64,000 nucleotides of DNA from NCBI GenBank assembly GCA_035559535.1, contig DATMBG010000058.1:1-64000 (forward strand), read 5' to 3'. Positions within the stretch are counted from its first letter, which is position 1, and each line of letters opens with the position of its first letter. This DNA is from Candidatus Limnocylindrales bacterium. Its GTDB lineage: Bacteria > Moduliflexota > Moduliflexia > Moduliflexales > JAUQPW01. Position numbers and translations under genes: made by a program. Below, in pieces: positions 17,326 to 25,934 of this stretch. Below the pieces are notes generated by a model. That model searched no databases. It saw only the letters and a program-made list of their open reading frames with translations, and had not been told where the DNA came from.

Positions 17326-17811
17326 TTATTTAACCGGATTAAAATCGGCTGGTTTATCTCTCATGACGTAAAACAGGCAATCTTCCTCATCACCGCAACG
17401 GCCTTGATGGATCATACCGGCCGGTATATATCCATACGTACCCGGGCCAATCACCAACTCCTTTCCCCCCTCAAGGGGAAGGGTGAGTTTGCCTTTCACT
17501 CCAACAATTTGTTCGGCATTACTATGCCAGTGTTTTACGCCCACAAAGGATTTAGGCAGTCGGATCAAAACATCGGATGGTTCTTTTGTTGGATCTCCTC
17601 GAAGAACGGCGACTTCACAGCCATCCGGCGCATCGGGTCTACAGGGGCTCCATTTGACGCTGTCCGGAGTAATATTCAACGGATTGGCAGTAACCTGGGG
17701 TCGTTGCTTTTCCTGGGAAGAAGCTGTATCGGATAAGATCCAGGTAGCTGATACCACAAAAATCAGAATAACGGAAACAAACTTATGGGAATAGGCAAGA
17801 TTGGGTAACAT
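17326..17811 (-). CDS. Secreted cupin-domain protein
   Basis: A 161-residue protein with an N-terminal signal peptide (about 1-33, hydrophobic core VSVILIFVVSATWIL). A single cupin barrel follows, with motif 1 HWHSNAEQIVGVKGKLTL (metal-binding His, His and Glu) and motif 2 GPGTYGYIPAGMIHQGRC (His). The cysteine pairs (SPCRP...DGCE and RCGDEEDC) could form disulfides, consistent with export. Substrate unknown. It is the last gene of a minus-strand run; the next gene upstream ends 14 nt before it. Confidence 0.8.
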   Translation of the reverse strand: MLPNLAYSHKFVSVILIFVVSATWILSDTASSQEKQRPQVTANPLNITPDSVKWSPCRPDAPDGCEVAVLRGDPTKEPSDVLIRLPKSFVGVKHWHSNAEQIVGVKGKLTLPLEGGKELVIGPGTYGYIPAGMIHQGRCGDEEDCLFYVMRDKPADFNPVK

Positions 17812-17825
17812 AGGTGCTCTCCTTT

Positions 17826-18524
17826 CTAAAAGAAATCAAAGTTAGGAAGTGAAAAAAGGTCGCGCAGTTCTTTATGGATTACAGCCTGGAGCGTCTCCTG
17901 ATAAATGTGGGGACTCATATTTTCTTTATAAGGTACTAATTTTTGTTCAGCTTGCACGAAGAGACGTTCTATCTGAGTAACCGGTAATGTTTTCTTAATG
18001 GTCAGGATCAATTTCTCTTCCAGCTCCTTCAACTGACCGTGAACCTGGGCAGGGTCAAAAGTCGAAGGCGTTTCTTCAACCTGGGAGCGAAGGGAATTCA
18101 GAGAGGAAGTAGTTTGCTGTAGAGCCTCAAAAATCTGTTGATATGCCGGCATTTCTAAGAACCGGGTGAGTTGGGTAATAAGTTTATTCAGGTGTTGGAG
18201 CATCTTCTCGTGTTCTTTTTGCAAAGGTCTGGCCTTTTGTAATTCCGATTCGGGTTTCCCCAGAACCATCTCTTGATAGGTCTGCCAGCAATTCTCCACA
18301 TCGTACTGACAATAGGCCAGGGAACGAATGACCTCTTCTTCCGAATCTTTTTTTTCCTGGAAGCGGGCAAAGGCGGTATCGATTCCCTTAAAAACAACTT
18401 CCAGGGGAATACCTCGTTCTTCCCAGGATTTAACAATAGGCCAGTCAATGGGGGCCAGGCTTGCTGCACGCTCACGTTTTTGGATGAAGTATTTTTCAAT
18501 TTCTTCAAGGTACATAGAATCCAT
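17826..18524 (-). CDS. Unrecognised helical protein
   Basis: A 232-residue cytoplasmic protein. The N-terminal part contains PIDWPIVKSWEERGIPLEVV and a SLAYCQYDVENCW segment, a pattern I associate with uncharacterised proteins of delta-proteobacteria-like genomes. The rest is predicted helical, with Leu-, Gln- and Glu-rich stretches (about 95-190) that could coil. No catalytic motif is visible. It lies between coaX (16 nt upstream) and the cupin gene (14 nt downstream), so it is probably co-transcribed with coaX. No function is proposed. Confidence 0.65.
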   Translation of the reverse strand: MDSMYLEEIEKYFIQKRERAASLAPIDWPIVKSWEERGIPLEVVFKGIDTAFARFQEKKDSEEEVIRSLAYCQYDVENCWQTYQEMVLGKPESELQKARPLQKEHEKMLQHLNKLITQLTRFLEMPAYQQIFEALQQTTSSLNSLRSQVEETPSTFDPAQVHGQLKELEEKLILTIKKTLPVTQIERLFVQAEQKLVPYKENMSPHIYQETLQAVIHKELRDLFSLPNFDFF

Positions 18525-18539
18525 CTTAGGGATCTGAAG

Positions 18540-19316
18540 TCAGGACCGTTGACCTCTGTTTTTTTCAAATATAATCCGTAGCCCTTCCAGCGTCAAATGA
18601 GGAAGAACTTTTTGAATTTCTTGAGATTCATCCCCGATGAGATGGGCCAGCCCACCCGTTGCGATAATGATCGGATTGGAACCGAGCTCTCTTTTCATCC
18701 GCCCAATAATTCCATCAACCAGAGAAACATATCCATAAAAAAGTCCTGATTCTATACTGGATACGGTATTTTTTCCTATTACCTTTTCCGGTTTACGGAT
18801 ACCCACTTTCGGTAGCTTAGCGGTTCGTTGAAACAGAGCTTCTGCGGAGATAGAAATTCCAGGAGTTATCACGCCCCCCAGATACTCTCCTCGCTCTGAT
18901 ACAGCACAAAAAGTAGTTGCAGTCCCAAAATCGACAATGATGAGAGGTCCTCCAAACATATCAAAGGCCGCCACGGCATTAACAATTCGATCTGCACCGA
19001 CTTCTTTGGGATTATCATAGAGAATCGGCATGCCGGCATGAAGGCTCGGCTCGATAACTAAGGGATCCTGATGGAAATACCGACGGGAGGTTTCTTCTAA
19101 AACTCCTGTCAAAGGTGGGACTACAGAAGAAATTGCAACACCTCTGACCTGTTCGGGATTGAGACCTGCAATTTGGAAAAATTCCCGTATGAGAATACCG
19201 TGTTCATCGACCGTTCGCTCTCGCTGGGTTGAGATACGCCAGCTATTTAAAAGGACTTTTCCCTTATAAACTCCAAGGACAATGTTGGTATTACCAATAT
19301 CAATAACAAGTAACAA
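18540..19316 (-). CDS. coaX: Type III pantothenate kinase
   Basis: A 258-residue enzyme that phosphorylates pantothenate, the first step of CoA synthesis. The ASKHA-fold motifs are visible: phosphate 1 [12 protein letters not shown], the [13 protein letters not shown] helix, phosphate 2 [20 protein letters not shown] and the adenosine motif IATGGLA. Length is normal. It is downstream of birA (179-bp gap with a minisatellite hairpin). The later CoA enzyme CoaBC is encoded at 37124-38404. Confidence 0.95.
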   Translation of the reverse strand: MLLVIDIGNTNIVLGVYKGKVLLNSWRISTQRERTVDEHGILIREFFQIAGLNPEQVRGVAISSVVPPLTGVLEETSRRYFHQDPLVIEPSLHAGMPILYDNPKEVGADRIVNAVAAFDMFGGPLIIVDFGTATTFCAVSERGEYLGGVITPGISISAEALFQRTAKLPKVGIRKPEKVIGKNTVSSIESGLFYGYVSLVDGIIGRMKRELGSNPIIIATGGLAHLIGDESQEIQKVLPHLTLEGLRIIFEKNRGQRS

Positions 19317-19318
19317 GG

Positions 19319-19425
19319 GGAGTATGGGAGTATGGGAGTGTGGGAGTGTGGGAGTACGGGCGTGTGGGGGAATTTACCCCCCTTACCTCCATACTCCTAT
19401 ACGCTCATGCCCCCATACCTTCTAT
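19319..19425. repeat. Hairpin minisatellite with 8-nt words
   Basis: The left arm has octamers GGAGTATG, GGAGTGTG, GGAGTGTG, GGAGTACG, GGCGTGTG. The right arm carries degenerate complements (CCCCTTACCTCCATACTCCTATACGC is the type, here across 19378-19420). The whole element fills the gap between coaX and birA. Confidence 0.7.
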
Positions 19426-19495
19426 CCTCTTCAAGATCTTTTTCATGGGTTGACAGTTAAAAACGGCAAGGGAATAGAACTTAGAATACTTTAAC

Positions 19496-20284
19496 TCATT
19501 TTTGAGCCACCAGGGCTACGTCTCCTGTTACGATGGGCCTTTCTTGACCGGAATCTTCTCTTACATAAAGGGTTCCGTCCTGTTCGACCCGGGTTGCCAG
19601 GCCACGGATAATTTCCTCACCAATTTTAATTTCCACTTGATTTCCCAGCGTACAGGATAAGGAGCACCAGGTCTCAAAGAGTTTGGGGAAATTTCCTTCT
19701 AAAATCAGAAAATACCATTTTTCGAAATTTCTTAAAAGTCTTTGTATTAAAGGAATACGCCGAACGGGGTAACCTGATTCCAGCATCAATGAAGTGACCT
19801 GATCCTGTAATTCCTGGGGGAACTGAACGATATTCGCATTGATTCCAATTCCTGTGACGACCCAATGAATTCGATCCGGTCCTGCTTTAAGTTCGGTCAG
19901 AATGCCTCCTACCTTTTTATTTCTGATCATGAGATCATTCGGCCATTTAATTTGTACATCCAGGCCAGACAAATGACGCAATGTTTCAGCGGCTGCTACG
20001 GCAGCCATGAAAGTGATCTGATAAGCTTTTTGGGGAGGAAGAGGAGGTTTTAGAATAACCGATATATAGATTCCCTCTCCGGGTGGAGAATACCAGGACC
20101 GCCCCATACGTCCTCTCCCCCGTGTCTGTGATTCCGCCAGCACCACAGTACCTTCCAAAGCTCCTTTAGAAGCCAGTTCTAAGGCAACCTCGTTGGTTGA
20201 AGGGACTTCGTATTCCCAGATAATAGAATTACCTATTAATCGGGTATTCAGATAATTTTGAATTTCGAGGGGATTTAACTTCAT
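19496..20284 (-). CDS. birA: Biotin--[acetyl-CoA-carboxylase] ligase
   Basis: A 262-residue ligase that transfers biotin to the biotin carrier protein. The biotinyl-AMP motif is TRGRGRMGRSWYSPPGEG, followed by QIKWPNDLMI, KVGGILTEL and VTGIGINAN. A C-terminal SH3-like domain reads GLATRVEQDGTLYVRED. The N terminus is short, without a winged helix, so this is a class I enzyme without a repressor function. ATG 20284 was chosen over an upstream start at 20332 that would add a low-complexity peptide. It lies between valS and coaX on the minus strand. Confidence 0.94.
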   Translation of the reverse strand: MKLNPLEIQNYLNTRLIGNSIIWEYEVPSTNEVALELASKGALEGTVVLAESQTRGRGRMGRSWYSPPGEGIYISVILKPPLPPQKAYQITFMAAVAAAETLRHLSGLDVQIKWPNDLMIRNKKVGGILTELKAGPDRIHWVVTGIGINANIVQFPQELQDQVTSLMLESGYPVRRIPLIQRLLRNFEKWYFLILEGNFPKLFETWCSLSCTLGNQVEIKIGEEIIRGLATRVEQDGTLYVREDSGQERPIVTGDVALVAQK

Positions 20285-20366
20285 AACCCTAAGTCCACAT
20301 CCCTGGAGGCCTACTCCATGACACCTCCGCAAAAAACCTAACCTGGAAAAAGGGTAGGGGAAGGGA

Positions 20367-23093
20367 TTACGAAACCAAATCTTTAAGCCTCTGCAAGTGC
20401 CCTTCTAGCTTTTTTCGGGTGGTTATCATCTCTTCCTGTCGCGCTTTTTCTTTATCAACCACATCAGGAGGTGCTTTACTTAAAAACTCTGGATTGGAAA
20501 GTCTTACCTCAATCCTATGGATCTCTTTCTCGATTTTATCAATCTCTTTATGAAGCCGATTTAATTCATCGGTTATATTGATCAAACCCTTAAGAGGTAG
20601 GAAGATCTCGACCCCGCCATAGATATCGGTTGCCGAAAATTCGGGTCTAACCAGTTCCTTGCCTATCTGGATATTTTCAGCCCTTGTAAGGGTAGACAGG
20701 TAAGATCGGTATTGATGGAGTAAGGACTCCACGTCCGGATTCTGCGTCCTCAGCAGAAGTTCTATTTTGGTCGCCGGGGGTAAATTAACTTCACTTCGGA
20801 TATTTCTCACCTTTGCAATGACACCCATCAATAGACCCATTTTCTGCTCGGCTTCTGGATCCTGGTAGTGGGATTCTACCGTGGGGAATGGGGCGATCAT
20901 GATACTTTCGGCCTCAGACCCATGGGGTAGCTTCTGCCAGATTTCTTCGGTAACAAAGGGCATAACGGGATGAAGAAGTCGTAAACTCGTCTCTAAAACT
21001 TTAGCTAAAACGTATTGGGCTGCCATTCGCCGACCAGATTTGGTCGGTTCATGAAGGGAAGGCTTGGCCAATTCAATGTACCAATCACAGAACTCATGCC
21101 AGATAAATTGATAAAGAATGTGGGCATACTCATTGAATTTATACTCTGTAAGGGCTTGATTTACCTCCCGAATAACCGATTGAAGTCGACTGAGGATCCA
21201 GCGATCGGCCAGGGAGTACTCCGGCCGGGGTTGGGAAATGGCTTCCATATCTCTGGGTTGTCCTGTCTCTTCGGTTTCATATTCCTTGGTCTTAACCTTC
21301 CCAGAGGAGGAATAATCCTTTAAATTCATCAAGACAAATCGGGAGGCGTTCCAGATTTTATTAACAAAGTTGCGGTAGCCTTCCGTACGCTCCTCAGAAA
21401 ATCGGATATCTCGACCTTGGGCGGCAAAAGCAGCCAGGGTAAATCGAAAAGCATCGGTTCCGTATTTATCCATCATCTGGAGAGGATCTATAACATTACC
21501 CTTTGACTTGCTCATTTTTTGTCCTTCTGCATCCCGAACCAGGGCATGGATATAAACATCCCGAAAGGGGACTTCGTGACAGAACTTGAGTCCCATCATA
21601 ATCATTCGGGCCACCCAGAAAAAGAGGATATCGAAGGCCGTCACCAGGACCGATGTAGGATAAAAAAGTTCCAATTCTCTGGTTTTATCGGGCCACCCTA
21701 GAGTAGAGAAAGGCCAGAGCGCGGAACTAAACCAGGTATCCAGAACATCAGTTTCCCTTACCAGGGACGAACTTCCGCATCGCCGGCACTGTGGAGGGGT
21801 TTCCCTGGCCACATTGATTTCCTGGCAATTTTGACAAAACCAGGCCGGGATTTGATGTCCCCACCAGATTTGGCGTGAAATGCACCAATCTTTAATATGG
21901 AACATCCAATCGTAGTAAGTTTTTTCCCAGACAGAAGGAATAATCCGAATACGCCCCTCCCGAACTGCTTCAATGGCTGGTTCGGCCAGCTCTTTCATTC
22001 TAACGAACCACTGGAAAGATAGATAAGGTTCCACCACCGTTTGACATCGATAACAGTGTCCGACGGCATGGGTATATTTCTCGGTTTGAATCAAATAACC
22101 TTCTGCATTCAGGTCTTTAAGGACATCCTCACGGGCGGCAAATCGATCCAATCCCTGGTATTTTCCTGCCTCCCGGGTCATCTTCCCGTCTTCATCGATG
22201 ACGACCACTCGAGGGAGATTATGGGTCAGTCCGATTTCAAAATCCACCGGATCGTGAGCCGGGGTTATTTTTAAAGCGCCTGTTCCAAACTCCTTATCCA
22301 CACGGGGATCCGCGATAATGGGGAGCTCTCGATTCATCAAAGGTAATAGAACTTTTTTCCCGATAAAAGCCTGATAGCGCTCATCGGTGGGATTTATAGC
22401 CACAGCCGTATCCCCCAGCATAGTTTCCGGACGTGTCGTGGCAATGGTTAATCCACCCGACTCTCCAACCAGGGGATAGCGGATATAATACAACTTTCCC
22501 TCAACCTCTTTATGCTCCACTTCCAGATCCGAAAGGGCAGTCTTACAGCGTGGACACCAGTTGATAATATAATTACCACGATAAATAAGACCTTCCTCGT
22601 AGAGTCGGACAAAGACTTCTCGGACGGCCCGAGATAATCCTTCATCCATGGTAAAGCGTTCACGGCTCCAATCGCATGAAGCCCCGAGTCGCTTTAATTG
22701 ACGTACAATAGTTCCTCCAGATTCTTTTCGCCACCGCCAGACTCGCTCTATAAATTTCTCCCGGCCCAGATCATATCGGCTTTTTCCTTCTGCCGCCAGT
22801 TGTCTTTCCACCACATTTTGGGTTGCAATTCCCGCATGATCCGTTCCCACTACCCACAGGGTATTATACCCCGACATTCGTTTCCATCGAATCAAAATAT
22901 CCTGAAGGGTATTGTTTAGGGCATGTCCCATATGGAGGGATCCTGTGACGTTGGGTGGGGGAATCACAATACTGTAGGGTGGCTTTGAAGCATTTAAATC
23001 GGGACTAAAAAAATTTTTTTCAGACCAAAAGGCGTACCATTTTTCTTCCACCCCTTTCGGTTCATACGTTTTGGGTAATTCACCAACCTGCAT
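20367..23093 (-). CDS. valS: Valyl-tRNA synthetase
   Basis: A 908-residue class I aminoacyl-tRNA synthetase of bacterial type. The HIGH motif is [16 protein letters not shown]. The editing CP1 domain carries [14 protein letters not shown]. The KMSKS motif is [17 protein letters not shown]-terminal coiled-coil arm ([16 protein letters not shown] onward) ends the protein. Cysteine pairs near residues 420-445 (CQNC...CRRC) form a zinc knuckle. ATG 23093 lies 1 nt after the stop of the acidic response regulator; the 14-residue longer start would overlap that gene. Confidence 0.97.
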   Translation of the reverse strand: MQVGELPKTYEPKGVEEKWYAFWSEKNFFSPDLNASKPPYSIVIPPPNVTGSLHMGHALNNTLQDILIRWKRMSGYNTLWVVGTDHAGIATQNVVERQLAAEGKSRYDLGREKFIERVWRWRKESGGTIVRQLKRLGASCDWSRERFTMDEGLSRAVREVFVRLYEEGLIYRGNYIINWCPRCKTALSDLEVEHKEVEGKLYYIRYPLVGESGGLTIATTRPETMLGDTAVAINPTDERYQAFIGKKVLLPLMNRELPIIADPRVDKEFGTGALKITPAHDPVDFEIGLTHNLPRVVVIDEDGKMTREAGKYQGLDRFAAREDVLKDLNAEGYLIQTEKYTHAVGHCYRCQTVVEPYLSFQWFVRMKELAEPAIEAVREGRIRIIPSVWEKTYYDWMFHIKDWCISRQIWWGHQIPAWFCQNCQEINVARETPPQCRRCGSSSLVRETDVLDTWFSSALWPFSTLGWPDKTRELELFYPTSVLVTAFDILFFWVARMIMMGLKFCHEVPFRDVYIHALVRDAEGQKMSKSKGNVIDPLQMMDKYGTDAFRFTLAAFAAQGRDIRFSEERTEGYRNFVNKIWNASRFVLMNLKDYSSSGKVKTKEYETEETGQPRDMEAISQPRPEYSLADRWILSRLQSVIREVNQALTEYKFNEYAHILYQFIWHEFCDWYIELAKPSLHEPTKSGRRMAAQYVLAKVLETSLRLLHPVMPFVTEEIWQKLPHGSEAESIMIAPFPTVESHYQDPEAEQKMGLLMGVIAKVRNIRSEVNLPPATKIELLLRTQNPDVESLLHQYRSYLSTLTRAENIQIGKELVRPEFSATDIYGGVEIFLPLKGLINITDELNRLHKEIDKIEKEIHRIEVRLSNPEFLSKAPPDVVDKEKARQEEMITTRKKLEGHLQRLKDLVS

Positions 23094-23094
23094 A

Positions 23095-24234
23095 TTACTT
23101 TTTCCTTTCCAATTCAGGAAGAATCTCCTCCACAAGCTTTTGACTCAGATTACGAATCACATGTTCAAAAATAGGTAGTCTAATAAGATAATTCGCCAAT
23201 TCCTGGCTAAGGAGAGGAAGTAATTTCCCGGCCACTTTTTCGGCAATTTGATCTGCTATGGCATCCATCCTTTCAGCTGAAAGGGCCATAGAAGGTTTTT
23301 GCGGTTCAGGGGTCGTCACTTCCTCAACAATTGATTTTTCCTGGAGTCCTTTCCCCTCTGGAACAACCTCTTCTACAGGTTCTTCTTCTAAAAATTCCTC
23401 AATCTGGGGCTCCTCTTCCTGGAACTCTTCTGAAACAACCGCTTCCTCTTCTACAAGTTCTTCCTCCGCTTCTTCCTCTGCAATCCCTTCCTCCGGCAGA
23501 ACCTCCTCAAGGATTTCTTCTTCTAAAGCCTGCTCAGTCCCCGGCTCATCAAACTCGAGGTCCTCTTCCACAGCAGCGGGTTCCTGAATAACTTCAGAAG
23601 TTGCCTTACCAACCGGTTGAGCCTGTTCTGCTTCGGCCTCTTCCAGCCTGAACTCTTCCTCCAGTACTTCTAGATCTTCTTCGGCAAATTCTTCCTCAAA
23701 CTTGGGCTCATAAATTTCCCTTCTTACTTCTTTTATAGTTAACTCTTCTTCGTCCCTGGAAGCAAGTCCTTTTTCTTTAGAAGATTGCTTAGAAATATCT
23801 GTAGGTGCTTTGGTTTTAGTGCCCTGGGGCTTCGAAGCGATTACTTCAGGGGCACTTTTGGATTTACGAGCCAGCAGTAATTCCTTAACCTTTGAAACCA
23901 ATATTTGAGGTTTACAGGGTTTATTAAGAATGGCATCGGCTCCAGATTGTTTACCCTTTTTCTCGTCGAAGTCTTCGAAGGTTCCTGCTAAAAGTACAAT
24001 GGGTAAATTACCGAATTCCTTTGTTTGTTTAAGGGTTTTACAAACTTGGTAACCATCCAGGCCCGGCATAATGGCGTCGATAAGAGCAATATCCGGCTTT
24101 TTCTGCCGTACATGATCCAGTGCGTCTGCCCCAGACCCTACGGTCACAACTTTAAAGCCCTCTTTGGTCAATGCCATTTCGCAAAGCCGTTGGGTAGCAA
24201 TGCTATCGTCTGCAACTAAAACGGTTTCATTCAT
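23095..24234 (-). CDS. Receiver-domain protein with a long Glu-rich linker
   Basis: A 379-residue protein. Residues 1-120 are a CheY-like receiver ([21 protein letters not shown] with the phospho-acceptor Asp, VLLAGT, LNKPCKP). Residues about 160-315 are a low-complexity acidic segment made mostly of Glu with Val, Leu and Ala, poor in Lys. The last about 60 residues ([20 protein letters not shown] onward) are amphipathic helix. This tripartite layout resembles receiver proteins of type IV pilus or polarity systems, but I cannot name an orthologue. It is last in the chemosensory run and adjoins valS. Confidence 0.8.
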   Translation of the reverse strand: MNETVLVADDSIATQRLCEMALTKEGFKVVTVGSGADALDHVRQKKPDIALIDAIMPGLDGYQVCKTLKQTKEFGNLPIVLLAGTFEDFDEKKGKQSGADAILNKPCKPQILVSKVKELLLARKSKSAPEVIASKPQGTKTKAPTDISKQSSKEKGLASRDEEELTIKEVRREIYEPKFEEEFAEEDLEVLEEEFRLEEAEAEQAQPVGKATSEVIQEPAAVEEDLEFDEPGTEQALEEEILEEVLPEEGIAEEEAEEELVEEEAVVSEEFQEEEPQIEEFLEEEPVEEVVPEGKGLQEKSIVEEVTTPEPQKPSMALSAERMDAIADQIAEKVAGKLLPLLSQELANYLIRLPIFEHVIRNLSQKLVEEILPELERKK

Positions 24235-24238
24235 GAGT

Positions 24239-24376
24239 GGTTAGTTGTCTGTTGTCTATTGTCCGTTGTTCTTTGTTAAAAAATAGAAAAGACCCAGAAA
24301 TAGATTTTTGTTTTAATTTCTTCGAGTTCTGTGTATCTCCGGGCAAAACAAACAATGGACAACAGGCAACAGGCAA
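24239..24376. repeat. Hairpin minisatellite with 7-nt words
   Basis: Left arm: TTGTCTG, TTGTCTA, TTGTCCG, TTGTTCT. Right arm near 24345-24376: ACAAACA, ATGGACA, ACAGGCA, ACAGGCA. The arms are separated by about 70 nt. The element fills the gap between the cheW-like gene and the acidic receiver gene. It uses the same words as the element at 30489-30598. Confidence 0.7.
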
Positions 24377-24380
24377 AAAA

Positions 24381-24836
24381 CTACGCTTTTAGAACTTCCA
24401 GCTCATTATCGTCAATTAAATTTTTCTCGTTCAGGACGATTACCAAGTCATCATGAATTTTTGCAATCCCTTCAAAATATCTATCTTCCAGGGTAGAAGC
24501 CATCTTTGGATAGGGATAAAGCTTTTTTGGAACTGCAACGCCTCCTATCCGATCCACCCGTAACCCCATCAACTGCCCCTGAATCTCGAGAATAAGTATA
24601 TTTCCCTGGTTAGACGCAGAGATTTCTCCGGAGGGAAGTTCCAGTCCAAACAAGTCTGTTAAATCTATAATAAAAATTTCTTTACCTCGATACCATCCTT
24701 TTCCTCGGAGGATAGGTATGGGAAAATAACTTTTCTCATAAGGTCCAGCGGTCACAACTTCGATAACAGAGCCCATACTAATGGCAAATTTATCTTGCCT
24801 TATATCAAAATACAGAAGATTCCGAGAAATTTCCAT
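24381..24836 (-). CDS. CheW-like chemotaxis coupling protein (second copy)
   Basis: A 151-residue single CheW domain. The opening LLYFDIRQDKFAISMGSVIE, PILRGKGWYRGKEIFIIDL and LRVDRIGGVAVPKK map to the two beta barrels. It would bridge a receptor and CheA. Its 5' end overlaps the cheB 3' end by 32 nt, an unusually long overlap that suggests translational coupling. Differences from the other CheW (30603-31103) suggest that the two have separate partners. Confidence 0.82.
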   Translation of the reverse strand: MEISRNLLYFDIRQDKFAISMGSVIEVVTAGPYEKSYFPIPILRGKGWYRGKEIFIIDLTDLFGLELPSGEISASNQGNILILEIQGQLMGLRVDRIGGVAVPKKLYPYPKMASTLEDRYFEGIAKIHDDLVIVLNEKNLIDDNELEVLKA

Positions 24837-25917
24837 GCCTTACAAGGTCCATCAAGCGTCTGGCAATCAAAGGAAGGGGAACAATGTAATCCACCCCTCC
24901 CAACTCAATAGCCGCCTTCGGCATTCCAAAAACTGTACAGGTTTGCTCATCTTGAACCAGGGTCTTTCCCTGGGCCTGCTTGACCTTATAAAGTCCCTGG
25001 GCCCCGTCAGAGCCCATACCGGTTAGAAGGACGGCAACAGCCTTCTTCCCATATACTTCAGATACAGAGCTCATAAGTACATCTACCGAAGGCCTATAAC
25101 CATTCACTTTTTCGCCCCGACTTAATCGGATGATCCCGGTAGAGGTTACCTTCATATGATGGGACCCTGGAGCAATATACACCATACCTGTCTTGATTTT
25201 ATCCCCATCCTGGGCTTCTACCACTTTTAAGGCCGTCCTCTGGTCTAATTGCTTAGCCAGTTCTTTGGTAAACTTTTCGGGCATATGCTGAACAATCAAG
25301 ATAGGACAGGGAAAATAAATGGGCAATTCACTTAAAATTACATTTAGGGCCTGAGGACCCCCTGTGGAGGAACCTATGGCCACGACAGATACACCCTCCG
25401 TGGGGGAGGTTGTGAATAATTTTGAGATATACATGGGGTTCAATTGTAAGGCGCGTGTCGAACCCTTCGGGGAGCGGACGGATTTACTCACCGTACGAAC
25501 AACTTTAATCTTAGAAGCCGTTTTTACCTTGGCAATAATCTCTTCCCGTAAACTTTCAATATCCAGAGAGATATCTCCAGAGGGTTTGGCTATAAAATCA
25601 ACCGCGCCTAATTCCAGTGCCTTTAAAGTCACTTCGGCTCCATATTGAGTGACAGAACTGATCATAACAATGGGAGTGGGATAAGATTTCATAATATGTT
25701 CAACGGCCAAAATCCCATTCATTTTAGGCATGTTCACATCCATCGTAATAACATGGGGACGAAAAGAGGCTACTTTTTCAATAGCTTCAATCCCGTTGGC
25801 TGCCGTCTCGATCACTTCCAGTTCTTCATCTTGTTGAATGATATCCGAGAGTATCTTCCGCATGACCCCTGAATCATCTACAACGAGCACTCTAATTTTT
25901 TTCATAGGATCCTTCAC
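24805..25917 (-). CDS. cheB: Protein-glutamate methylesterase/glutaminase CheB
   Basis: A 370-residue two-domain protein. The receiver has VLVVDDSGVMRKILSDI, VITMDVNMPKMNG (phospho-acceptor Asp) and FIAKPSG. After a linker the methylesterase domain carries the catalytic triad: Ser in AIGSSTGGPQAL, His in QHMPEKFTKELA and Asp in LTGMGSDGAQG. It demethylates or deamidates receptor glutamates. No cheR is found in the window, so its partner methyltransferase must be elsewhere or absent. It lies 17 nt after cheA. Confidence 0.95.
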   Translation of the reverse strand: MKDPMKKIRVLVVDDSGVMRKILSDIIQQDEELEVIETAANGIEAIEKVASFRPHVITMDVNMPKMNGILAVEHIMKSYPTPIVMISSVTQYGAEVTLKALELGAVDFIAKPSGDISLDIESLREEIIAKVKTASKIKVVRTVSKSVRSPKGSTRALQLNPMYISKLFTTSPTEGVSVVAIGSSTGGPQALNVILSELPIYFPCPILIVQHMPEKFTKELAKQLDQRTALKVVEAQDGDKIKTGMVYIAPGSHHMKVTSTGIIRLSRGEKVNGYRPSVDVLMSSVSEVYGKKAVAVLLTGMGSDGAQGLYKVKQAQGKTLVQDEQTCTVFGMPKAAIELGGVDYIVPLPLIARRLMDLVRHGNFSESSVF

Positions 25918-25934
25918 TTGTTCTAGCAGACATT

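Noticed and set aside
23258-23591. Ser- or Leu-rich frames opposite the acidic receiver gene
   Set aside because: Produced by the complement of the Glu codon tract.
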